A DNA stretch of 64,000 nt from Charina bottae (taxonomy: Eukaryota; Chordata; Lepidosauria; Squamata; Charinaidae), in NCBI GenBank assembly GCA_023362775.1, contig JALMGJ010000025.1, forward strand, positions 8,028,001 to 8,092,000, read 5' to 3'. Under the pieces are notes generated by a model. That model was not told the DNA's origin. It ran no database searches and saw nothing but the letters and a program-made list of their open reading frames with translations. This document shows positions 11,032 through 19,886 of the stretch, piece after piece (position 1 is the stretch's first letter; each line of letters opens with the position of its first letter). Position numbers and translations under genes: made by a program.

Positions 11032-11722
11032 TGTCAGATTTATTGTGTGAAATGGCAAATCGCTTTCTGTACAAAACAAAGCTTTCTCATAGCTTTGAAT
11101 TACTGTGCCCATATCTTCCATAGATATGAAAGTGCAGGTGGCCAGTAAAGGTACCATGTGATGCATTGTTTACGTCTAGTCCCAAAACGTTCGCATGGGA
11201 ATAGTTTGCCCCGTTGCTTCATGGGAAGAGCCTGCCCTGGGAGAACGGGAAGGGGGAGATCACATGCTTGCTTAGATGCAACACTGCCACCCATTGACAG
11301 GTTATGCTATGTGCTATGTTTTATACATTGTGCTTGGTGTTTTTCACACCTAAGTTTCAGCCAATCAGAAGTTGGTAAAAAGTGTATTTCTACCCATGCA
11401 AAATGGTGTCTTTTGCTTCTTGACTTCTGCCCATCTTTTAGCCATCTCCATGTGTTCTGCTCCTGAGGACTGAGAAGTATGTAGCTATGCCTGGTTCTGA
11501 GAGAGTTGTTCTCCTAGGTATGTGCTCCTTCATGTCTGTGCAGTGGAAGTGACACATGTGGATTATGTGTATTCTACTTGTAAGCTATTTTTACTCGTTC
11601 AATGCTATACCTGTATATACAACTCTGCTTTATCTATAGTAAAGATTTTTAGCTTTGAAAAGCTCCACTCTGTGTCTGTTTACTCTGCGCCTCTTTCCCT
11701 ATAAGCCAGCATTTATCCAACA
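11032..11722 (+). mobile_element. solo LTR of copia family
   Basis: TG...CA ends ('tgtcagattt' to 'tatccaaca') and a perfect 5-bp duplication 'agaac' (11027-11031, 11723-11727). It aligns along its length with the 9650-10436 LTR in opposite orientation, at lower identity ('atgcaaaatggtgtctt', 'cagccaatcagaa', 'taagccagcat' shared). It presumably arose by LTR-LTR recombination and splits an RTE fragment. Confidence 0.9.
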
Positions 11723-11727
11723 AGAAC

Positions 11728-11790
11728 ATGGTGAAGCAGACTGGCTCCAGGTTGGCAGAGGAGTGCAACAAGGAGTGCCTTTTCTAAAGC
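11728..11790 (+). pseudogene. RTE/Bov-B-like RT fragment, continuation
   Basis: Reads 'HGEADWLQVGRGVQQG', equal to 'HGTTDWFKIGKGVQQG' of the Bov-B copy. It continues 10868-11031 after the solo LTR. At about 11785 the sequence switches to minus-strand RTE. Confidence 0.8.
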
Positions 11791-12400
11791 CAGCTTGAAC
11801 ATCTGGCATCTCTTTTTCCATGTAGGGTTCTAATCGGTGTTGGATGATTCTAAGCATTATTTTGCTATCATGTGAAATTAAGGATATTATACGATAGTTT
11901 GCACACTCCTTTTTTTTGGTATTGGAATGTAGATTGTCCTCTTCCAATCGGTTGGCCACTGTGTTATTCTCCAAATTTGTTGGCATAGCTTGGTAAGAAA
12001 CTTTACTGATTCTTCTTCTGTTGCTTGCCATATTTCTGTGGATATTCCATTTGTTCCTGTAGCCTTCTGACTTGGTAAGGACTGGAGTGCTTATCTAGCT
12101 TTATCTTCTAGTACTAGAGGTTGATCTCCTTTGAATCAGTACTATATGTCCATTGGCATCCTTTAGCATACCAATTTGAGGTAGGAACTTCCTTCTGAGT
12201 TCAGAGATATTTTGGAACACTTTCTTTTTCATGCCTGTTTCCATTATAAATGTCTTTACAGATGTTGTTGTAATAGTTTTTCTTGCCTCTTCTAACAGCT
12301 GTCTGAAATCCTTTATTAAGTTCCTTCCTGAGATGTTCGTCTTTCTTGGCTTCTTTTCTCTTCTTGGCAATTTCCACCATCTGTTCTGTAAGAGTTGAGT
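11785..12400 (-). pseudogene. RTE-clade LINE fragment (linker and RT start)
   Basis: Minus-strand reading gives 'MVEIAKKRKEAKK' near the right edge, then 'IGMLKDANGH', then 'NYRIISLISHDSKIMLRIIQ' and 'MPDVQAGFRKG'. These follow the order of the Bov-B polyprotein between endonuclease and RT palm. Several frames are needed, so it is dead. It is probably the same element as the minus-strand endonuclease fragment at 14800-15150, with the L2 unit 12400-14405 inserted between. Confidence 0.82.
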
Positions 12401-13171
12401 CTGAATCTGACGCTGAGGAAGGTGAATTTGAAACCTATGTTAACCAAACAAAAAGAAGCCCAATTGGTCTCTGAGGATAAACGGCGCAAAGGTAACAGAG
12501 TAAAAAGATGCCAGCGCAAGGAGCAACCAGCCGGAGACAACCATTCCACTGAGCTGACAACTTCTTCTGTAGAAGTAGAGCCGGAACTGCCCTCCAGACC
12601 CTGCTCTGTAACCCCCGCGGAATCAGAGCCTGCGCATTTCACCATTTCAGAGTTTCCCCAGCTGCCTTTACCTGCAGTCAAGTCTTGCCATGATTCCTTG
12701 CCGCGTCTTCCAGCCGAGCCCTGCCTTGCTATGCTGTGCCTCCCAGCTGATTCTTGCCTTGCTACGCCGTGCCTCCCAGCTGATTCTTGCCTTGCCATGC
12801 CACGCCTTCCAATTGAGTCCTGCCTTGCTACATCGAGTCCTCCAGTTGAGTCCTGCCTTGCTACATCGAGTCCTCCAGTTGAGTCCTGCCTTGCCACATT
12901 GAGTCCTCCAGTCCAGTCCTGCCTTGCCACATTGAGCCCTCCAGTCCAGTCCTGCCTTGTCATGCTGCACATTCCAGTCGGGTCCAGCCTTATCTTACCG
13001 CGCTTCCCAGCCGAGTGCAGCAGTGTCTTGCCACGAGTTCCAGCCAAACCTGTTCAAGTCACCTTGCCTAGAAACCGAGCCACGTACCATCTACCTGCTG
13101 TATTACAATCATCAATCGAATCTTGTTTGTCCACCTCATTCAGTGCTCTGACCTTGCTGGGTTGGAACTAA
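12395..13171 (+). CDS. 258-codon open frame with 11-residue repeats, origin unknown
   Basis: An uninterrupted frame from ATG 12395 to a stop at 13171. The first 90 or so residues are charged and low-complexity. Residues about 105-195 are tandem 11-residue units of the type 'SCLATSSPPVE', encoded by 33-bp DNA repeats. There is no signal peptide, membrane segment or domain I recognise. Reverse frames are also open here because the repeat is a multiple of three, so openness is weak evidence for translation. The next recognisable sequence is L2 from about 13205, and RTE resumes beyond 14405, so this may be the 5' part (ORF1-like) of an internally deleted L2. I would not treat it as a host gene without transcript evidence. 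Confidence 0.3.
   Translation: MSLNLTLRKVNLKPMLTKQKEAQLVSEDKRRKGNRVKRCQRKEQPAGDNHSTELTTSSVEVEPELPSRPCSVTPAESEPAHFTISEFPQLPLPAVKSCHDSLPRLPAEPCLAMLCLPADSCLATPCLPADSCLAMPRLPIESCLATSSPPVESCLATSSPPVESCLATLSPPVQSCLATLSPPVQSCLVMLHIPVGSSLILPRFPAECSSVLPRVPAKPVQVTLPRNRATYHLPAVLQSSIESCLSTSFSALTLLGWN
12710..12990. repeat. 33-bp tandem minisatellite, about 8 copies
   Basis: Core 'agtcctgccttgctac' variants recur every 33 bp, measured between two 'agctgattc' copies at 12745 and 12778. Units diverge slightly, with the right-hand units most alike. Confidence 0.9.
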
Positions 13172-13204
13172 TTCTACAACATGTTTTACCTTCAAAAGAC
13201 TTTA

Positions 13205-14405
13205 TAAATGTAATCTCTGCAGGGAGGCAGGACCCATTTGATTGGTACACCCCCGGCGACTAATGGACCTGATGGGGTTTCAGAAGGAGCTGGGGGTTAT
13301 ACCTGAGGATCTACTGCATCGTCCAGTGGAGGTCCTGGCCGCAGCCTGGAATAGGGAGGTGGCCGGGGCCTTGGACAGGACCACACCTGTGCAGCCTCTC
13401 TTGCCCCATTCGACCCGACACTCCCCATGGTTCACGGAGGGGTTAAGGGTTCTGAAGAGGTTAAGAGATGTCTAGAGCATCGTTGGAGAAAGACAAAGAC
13501 CGAATTTGACCAAACACAAGCTAGAGCCACTGTTAAGGCCTACCTTGTGGCAGTAAGAGTGGCAAAACGTCAATATTTCTCCGCTCTTATTGCATCTGCG
13601 GAATGCCGCCCGACGGCCCTGTTTAAGATTACTCGATCTCTCTTAGGTAAGGTGGAGTCAGTGACCCACCTACAGGGCCGTGCAGAGGAGGTTTCTGAGC
13701 ATCTGCAGGATAAAATATAGACTATTGCAATGCACTCTACATGGGGCTACCCTTGAAGAGTATCCGGAAGCTACAGATGGTCCAGAATGCAGCTGCGCGC
13801 GCAGTTATTGGTGCCCCAAGATCGGCACATGTGACACCTCTGCTGCGCCAGCTACAGTGGATGCCAGTATGCTTCTGAGTCCAATTCAAGGTTTTGGTTA
13901 TCACCTTTAAAGCCCTACATGGCATGGGAGCAGACTACCTAAGGGACCGTCTCATCTCCATAACATCGACCCGTCCCACTCGTGCATACAGAGAGGGCAT
14001 GCTACAGACCCCGTCGGTAAGGGAATTTCACTTGGTGGGGTCCAGGAGGTGGGCCTTCTCTGCAGTGGCGCCCGCCCTGTGGAACATTCTACCCCCAGAA
14101 GTGAGGCAGGCCCCCTCGCTCCCAGCCTTTCGGAAAAATTTGAAGACCTGGTTCTGCCGCCTCGCCTGGGATGGGAAGGGTAATAACTCCTCCTGGGGAT
14201 GGCTGGTGCCATAAAGCCTTCTTCTTTTATTATGATCTTATTGCCCCTTGGATCTTATATTTAATTTATTTTTTATTCGTATTGTCTGTAGTGTATTTTA
14301 TATATTTTAATTGCTGATTCCATTGTAAACTGCCCAGAGTCCCCCTTTTGGGGGGAGATGGGTGATGATAGAAATTGGAAAAATAAATAAATAAATAAAT
14401 AAAAT
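13205..14405 (+). mobile_element. L2 LINE, internally deleted
   Basis: Frames at 13242-13475 and 13427-13720 give the L2 linker between endonuclease and RT ('RWRKTKTEFDQTQARATVKA'). From about 13722 the sequence jumps to the C-terminal region ('YCNALYMGLPLKSIRKLQ', 'LVGSRRWAFSAVAPALWNIL'), so most of RT is missing at a junction near 13720. The 3' end has the L2 'aactgcccagagtccccc' tail and then (AAAT)n at 14385-14405. Confidence 0.9.
13730..14214 (+). pseudogene. L2 ORF2 C-terminal remnant
   Basis: Two frames (13680-13910, 13894-14214) together cover the end of L2 ORF2; an in-frame TGA near 13878 and a frameshift separate them. The C-terminus ends 'SWGWLVP', as in the copies at 52307-52540 and 27957-28172. 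Non-functional. Confidence 0.88.
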
Positions 14406-14409
14406 TAGT

Positions 14410-15150
14410 TGAATTTGTAAATAAAGTTTATTCTATTTAAAGTATCTGGTCATTGCCTAGTCTGAAGAGGACATGTTCTGACATCCAGTTTGATTTCTTC
14501 TATGTCTTCATCTTTGGCAGTCTGCTTTCACATCCATCCTTTAATATTTTCTTTAAGTCTTCTGGTTCTCTTATCAATGAGATTCAGGACTTCAAAGTGA
14601 TTCCGGATGTTCTGCTTAAAAATGATGGGTATATGCTCAAGGTCATTTTGTGGAAACAACTCCTCCTCCTCCTCCTCCTCCTCCTCCTCCTCCTCCTCCT
14701 CCTCCTCCTCCTCCTCCTCCTCCTCCCTCTTCCTCTTCTTCCTCCTCCTCCTTCTCCTCCTCCTCTTCCTCTTCTTCTTCTCTTGGAGCTTGCACATGAG
14801 CAGTTTATGATCTGTTCCACAGTAAGCACCTGGCCATGCCTTTGTTGCTATAATTTAGCTCCTCTACATCCTTTTGGCAATAATATAGTCAATGCACTCC
14901 ATCTGGTGATGTCCATATATATAGACATCATTTTGTTTGTTTGAAAACAGTGCTGGCTATGAAGAAATCTTTGCAGTGGCAGAAATAATAGGTTGTTCTT
15001 CTGCTTCATTTCAGTTTCCTAAGTCATACAATCAAATTACATTTTCCTCCTTAATATTTCCAACTTTGTCATTCCAGTCTTGAACCACAAGCAGCACATC
15101 TTGCTTCAGTCAGGACATTCAAAGTTGTTATCACCTTCCTTCAACTTCCT
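14410..15150 (-). pseudogene. RTE-clade endonuclease fragment
   Basis: On the minus strand the region near 14930-14770 reads in pieces 'VYIWTSPDG', 'AWPGAYCGTDHKLLMCKL', similar to the end of the Bov-B endonuclease ('TRPGADCGSDHELLIAKF'), with the Asp-His pair of the catalytic C-terminus. Downstream is linker sequence containing a CTC microsatellite. Frames are broken throughout. Confidence 0.72.
14660..14790. repeat. (CTC)n / (CTT)n microsatellite
   Basis: About 20 perfect CTC units, then degenerate CTC/CTT units to about 14785. It creates poly-Leu, poly-Ser and poly-Glu/Arg frames that are not genes. Confidence 0.97.
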
Positions 15151-15762
15151 ATAAAACAGAGAGCCACAATAATTCCTTTAGAACCTCTAATCACTGTAGA
15201 ACTTCAGAAGAAGCTGACAAAATAAAGTGAATAACAAATGCTAAAGTTGAATACACCACCAAGAAGTACTCTGAAATAAGTCAAATTCATTATTTAATTC
15301 CATAAAAGTTTTAGAAACAGTTTCCTGAGAAGTGAGTTGATCCCAAATAATAATTTGGTGAGACAGCCAATTTACCCAAGAAACAGATCTAGGTGCTATT
15401 TTTAAACTAGGATTACCCCACTGTGTAAATTTTCATGGATGAATCAAAATTATATCTTTGACCCAATATTTTGCATATATATCTTGCAGCATTGTTCAGG
15501 TACTGAAATCAGACACCACACAAAACAGGGATCAAAATACCAGCAGGATCAGATAACTCTCAACTTGAGTCCAAAAAGGAGATGAATTTTTTTAATGTAT
15601 TATTTATTAAATTGATATGCTGCCAAATCTGCATAGACTTATGGCAACTCAAAATCAATATAAAACAGAGAACTTCAAAAGCAGCAATATATATCTCACA
15701 AAGACTTGGGCAAAAAGGACATATGATGACTGAACAGAGATTTCCTATGTCAAACAGGAAAA
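15151..15762. other. no gene seen
   Basis: AT-rich. 15585-15650 loosely resembles an L2 3' end in reverse. 15720-15762 may belong to the RTE relic that resumes at 20963. Nothing else recognised. Confidence 0.4.
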
Positions 15763-15966
15763 GACAAGGAAAGGTATCTCTTTTTTTTATCAATTTTATT
15801 AAAGTTTTAGATATACATAGTTAAAAGTTAGAAATGAAAAGGAAATAGAAATACAAATCAAAGAAAGAAGAAAAAAGTGCAGTAAAGTAAAGAAAAGGAA
15901 AGAAAAGAAAAGAAAAAAAGAAAAAGATAAGAAATAGAAATTGGTTAACTTCCGATTTATCTCTGA

Positions 15967-18191
15967 TTTGTTGTTGTTGTTCATTCGTTTAGTCGTGTCC
16001 GACTCTTCGTGACCTCATGGACCATAGCACGCCAGGCCTTCCTGTCCTCCACTGTCTCTCGGAGTTTACTCAAATTCATGTTCATTACATCGGTGATGCT
16101 ATCTAACCATCTCATGCTCTGCCGTCCCCTTCTCCTTTTGCCTTCAGTCTTTCCCAGCATCAGGGTCTTTTCCAGTGAGTCCTCTCTTCGCATTAGGTGG
16201 CCAAAGTATTTGAGCTTCAGCTTCAGCATCTGTCCTTCCAATGAACAGTCAGGGTTGATTTCCTTTAGGATTGACTGGTTTGACCTCCTTGCAGACCAAA
16301 GGACTCTCAAGAGTCTTCTCCAGCACCACAGTTCGAAAGCGTCCATTCTTCGGCGCTCAGCCTTCCTTATGGTCCAACTCTCACAGCCATACATTACTAC
16401 TGGAAAAACCATAGCTTTAACTATACGGACCTTTGTCGGCAAGGTGATGTCTCTGCTTTTTAATATGCTGTCTAGGTTTGCCATAGCTTTCCTCCCAAGG
16501 AGCAAGCGTCTTTTAATTTCATGGCTGCAGTCACCATCTGCGGTGATCTTGGAGCCCAAGAAAATAAAATCTGTCACTGCTTCCATTTCTTCCCCTTCTA
16601 TTTTCCAGGAAGTGATGGGACCAGATGCCATGATCTGGGTTTTTTTAATGTTGAGTTTCAAGCCAGCTTTTGCACTCTCCTCTTTCACCCTCATCAAGAG
16701 GCTCTTTAGTCCTCACTTTCTGCCATTAGGGTGGTATCGTCTGCATATCTGAGGTTGTTGATATTTCTCCCGGCAATCTTAACTCCGGCTTGTGATTCAT
16801 CCAGCCCGGCATTTCTCATGATGTACTCTGCATATAAGTTAAATAAGCAGGGTGATAATATACAGCCTTGTTGTACTCCTTTCCCAATTTTGAACCAGTC
16901 GGTTGTTCCATGTCCGGTTCTAACTGTTGCTTCTTGACCCATATACAGGTTTCTCAGGAGACAGGTAAGGTGGTCTGGTACTCCCATTTCTTTAAGACTT
17001 TGCCACAGTTTGTTGTGATCCACACAATCAAAGGCTTTAGCGTAGTCAATGAAGCAGAAGTAGATGTTTTTCTGGAACTCTCTTGCTTTTTCCATGATCC
17101 AGCGAATGTTGGCAATCTGATCTCTAGTTCCTCTGCCTCTTCGAAACCTAGCTTGCACTTCTGGTAGTTCTCAGTTCACATACTGCTGAAGCCTAGCTTG
17201 TAGGATTTTGAGCATAACCTTGCTAGCATGTGAAATGAGCACAATTGTACGGTAGTTTGAACATTCTTTGGCATTGCCTTTCTTTGGAATTGGAACGTAA
17301 ACTGACCTTTTCCAATCCTGTGGCCACTGTTGAGTTTTCCAAATTTGTTGGCATATTGAGTGCAGCACTTTAACAGCATCATCTTTTAGGATTTTAAATA
17401 GCTCAGCTGGGATACTGTCTTCTCCACTAGCTTTGTTGTTAGTAATGCTTCCCAAGGCCCACTTGACTTCACTCTCTAGGATGTCCGGCTCAAGGTCAGT
17501 GACCACACCATCGTATTTATCAGGGATATTAAGAACTTTCTTGTATAGTTCTTCTGTATATTCTTGCCACCTCTTCTTAATCTCTTCTGCTTCTGTTAGG
17601 TCCCTGCCTTTTTTGTCCTTTATCATGCCCATCTTTGCACAAAACGTTCCCTTGATATCTCCGATTTTCTTGAAGAGATCTCTAGTCTTCCCCATTCTAT
17701 TGTTTTCCTCGATTGCTTTGCATTGTTCATTTAAGAAGGCCTTCTTATCTCTCCTTGCTATTCTCTGGAATTCTGCATTCAGTTGTTTATATCTTTCCCT
17801 TTCTCCCTTGCCTTTTGCTTCCCTTCTTTCCTCAGCTATTTGTAAAGCCTCATCAGTCAGCCACTTTGCTTTCTTGCATTTCTTTTTCTTTGGGATGGTT
17901 TTAGTTGCTGCCTCCTGTACAATGTTACAAACCTCCATCCATAGTTCTTCAGGCACTCTGTCTACCAGATCTAATCCTTTAAATCTATTCCTCACCTCCA
18001 CTGTATATTCATAAGGGATATGATTTAGGTCATACCTGATTGGTCTAGTGGTTTTCTCTACGTTCTTCAATTTAAGCCTAAATTTTGCGATAAGAAGCTC
18101 ATGATCTGAGCCACAGTCAGCTCCAGGTCTTGTTTTTGCTGATTGTATAGAGCTTCTCCATCTTTGGCTGCAGTATATAATATAAATCTCT
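15967..18191 (-). mobile_element. Bov-B (RTE clade) LINE, 5'-truncated
   Basis: Flanked by a 13-bp duplication 'gatttatctctga' (15954-15966 and 18192-18204). The 3' end on the minus strand is 'gtcgtgtccgactcttcgtgac' in complement followed by the short (AAC)n tail seen as 'ttgttgttgtt', which is the Bov-B signature also found at the end of Sauria SINEs. It covers the endonuclease end, linker, RT and C-terminus. Only two coding lesions were seen, so it is fairly recent. Confidence 0.96.
15981..18191 (-). pseudogene. Bov-B polyprotein (endonuclease end and reverse transcriptase)
   Basis: Target-primed reverse transcription protein of the RTE clade. Minus-strand order: endonuclease C-terminus 'GADCGSDHELLIAKF' (about 18115), linker, RT fingers 'NNKASGEDSIPAELF' (about 17430), palm 'FIDYAKAFDCVDH' (about 17030), 'GVQQGCILSP' (about 16870), catalytic 'LRYADDTTLMAE' (about 16730) and the C-terminal 'YFGHLMRREDSLEKTLMLGK' (about 16200). 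The frame is broken twice: an in-frame TGA at 17171-17173, probably CGA decay, and a small frameshift near 16700. The N-terminal part is lost by 5' truncation at 18191. The open frame formally continues into flanking DNA to 18253, which is not native. It is inactive. Confidence 0.95.
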
Positions 18192-18345
18192 GATTTATCT
18201 CTGAATAATTTAACAAATTTATCGTACATGCTAGCTCTATATATAACATTCAAAAAACCTTTCCTGTCTAATATATCAATTTATATGTATTTTAATCTTC
18301 AATACCCCATATAAGCTTTGCCCCCCCCTGCATGTTACAAAAAAA

Positions 18346-18848
18346 GGGACGCGGTGGCTCAGCGGGTTAATCCGCTGAGCTGTAGACTGCCGATCGGAAG
18401 GTCGGCAGTTCGAATCCCCGCGCAAGGAGATGAGCTCTCGTTGCTCGTCCCAGCTCCTGTCAACCCAACAGTTCGAAAGCTTTGCGAGTAGATAAATGGG
18501 TACCACCTTAAGTGGGTAAAATTGCTGGCGTCCTGTCGGGGGTCGCCCACCAAACGGAAGATCTTTGGAATGGCAGTGGCTACGACGGATCCCGGAAAAA
18601 GCAGCCTCATCTACAGGACGTTGGCAGCTGGCTCCAACACAAGGCATTGTGGGGCTTGTAGTCCAAGTAGCCTCGGAAGAGTCGGTTCCCTTACCCCTTC
18701 CCTTAGCGTGCGGTTAAATTGAAAATGTATAATATGAAATGTATAACATGAAATGTATATGTGTATGTAAGCCGCCTAGAGTCCTCCGTTAGGGAGGGGA
18801 TAGGCGAGGTATAAATATCAATATAAATAAATAAATAAAAATAAATAA
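18346..18848 (+). mobile_element. chimeric tRNA SINE with L2-type 3' tail
   Basis: Head: tRNA-like A box ('tggctcagcgggttaa') and B box ('cagttcgaatcccc'). Middle: a Sauria-like body with 'cagttcgaaagc' and 'gtagataaatgggtacc'. End: 'gtaagccgcctagagtcctc', an L2/CR1-type 3' end, and an (AAAT)n tail rather than the Bov-B end of the other Sauria SINEs here. At about 500 bp it is long for a SINE. It sits inside half-LINE copy 1. No clear target duplication. Confidence 0.8.
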
Positions 18849-19019
18849 TCCATCAATGGTTTCCACTTGGTTTCAAATAATAATTTGAATTTTCTTTTAA
18901 TAAACATGTCAAGTTATCATTTTCTGCCAATCCATCAATTTTAACATCCAATCTTGTGTCATTGGTAAAATCTAATTTTCCAAATTTTTAAGAAGTCCTT
19001 CTAAGTCAGCCATTTATCT

Positions 19020-19886
19020 CTATTTCTTACTTCTATCTATGAAATGCTTCTTGCATTCTCCTGGTGCATCCCTCATATCTGTCTTATATTTCTCTAAAAA
19101 TGTTTTTACTTTTAAAGTAGAGGCTATCCTTAACTTTTGCACTTTGAACACTTTCTTTTCTCTAGCATACCATGAATTAGCTCTGAAAGTTTTATCTATT
19201 TCCAAATCCAAATCCTGTTCTCTCATTTCTAGAAGTTTAACTAATTCAAAAACAATCCTTTCTCTTGCTTTTTCATTTAATTGTTCTAGGGATGCATTCA
19301 ATCTCAAAGTATGTTCTTTTTCTATCATTTCTGCTAAAGCAGTAATATCTAAGTTGTATTCAACTTCTTTAATGACACTTTCTGAGTTAGTCTCTAATTT
19401 CTGCATCTGGCCTTGCATCTCTTTAAATTCCCCTGATAAGGTATTAACCACTTCTTTAACTATCTGCACTTCTTTTTTAAATTCTTGTTTTATTTCCTGG
19501 GTCGGTTCTTCTTTCGCCTCTTCCATCTTCTTAACTACTTGTTGTCCCAATAAATCCATCTTTTTGTCCATCTTTTTTTCTAAAGTAAATAAATTTTCTA
19601 TCTGCTTTTTCATTTGTTGACCCCAAGCATCCATTTTTTTATTTAATAAAGTAATTGCGTCCAGAATTGCATCCAGGATTTTTTTCTCTTCTGATGGTGG
19701 AGCTTCCATTAATACTGCAGTTATTGAAAGTTCTATAGATGCACTTCCAGTTTCTTTTTCTTTCTCTTTGTCTCTCTTCATCCTCAATACCATATTCGTC
19801 ATAATATAGATAATATTCCTGTAAAAGAAAAAAGAAAGAGGAGAGAGGGAGAAATAAAAAAAGGAGAGAGATAATAATTGTTGCAA
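19020..19886 (-). CDS. L1-type ORF1 protein of half-LINE copy 1
   Basis: The frame encodes 288 residues and is uninterrupted. ORF1p of L1 elements is an RNA-binding nucleic-acid chaperone that trimerises through a coiled coil. Seen here: a Lys/Glu-rich start, a heptad-like stretch around residues 75-155 rich in 'KKMDKKMD'-type repeats, then an RRM/CTD-like part ('LDLEIDKTFRANSWYAREKK') equivalent to the family's 'EIDRVYRI..YA..KK' block. Residues 1-29 are hydrophobic and lie over a pyrimidine-rich tract; a later Met (in 'MVLRMKRDKEKE') is a better start. It pairs with the copy at 43823-44611. The frame ends soon after the CTD-like block. Whether it is expressed is unknown. Confidence 0.72.
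   Translation of the reverse strand: MQQLLSLSFFYFSLSPLSFFFYRNIIYIMTNMVLRMKRDKEKEKETGSASIELSITAVLMEAPPSEEKKILDAILDAITLLNKKMDAWGQQMKKQIENLFTLEKKMDKKMDLLGQQVVKKMEEAKEEPTQEIKQEFKKEVQIVKEVVNTLSGEFKEMQGQMQKLETNSESVIKEVEYNLDITALAEMIEKEHTLRLNASLEQLNEKARERIVFELVKLLEMREQDLDLEIDKTFRANSWYAREKKVFKVQKLRIASTLKVKTFLEKYKTDMRDAPGECKKHFIDRSKK

Noticed and set aside
12316..13047. 243-codon minus-strand frame
   Set aside because: It spans the junction of RTE and the minisatellite; its regularity reflects the 33-bp repeat on the reverse strand.
14453..14944. 163-codon frame with poly-Leu
   Set aside because: Created by the CTC microsatellite within an RTE fragment.
16009..16752. 247-codon plus-strand frame
   Set aside because: Antisense shadow of the Bov-B polyprotein.
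17433..18014. 193-codon plus-strand frame
   Set aside because: Antisense of Bov-B linker and RT.
19039..19620. 193-codon plus-strand frame
   Set aside because: Antisense of the half-LINE ORF1.
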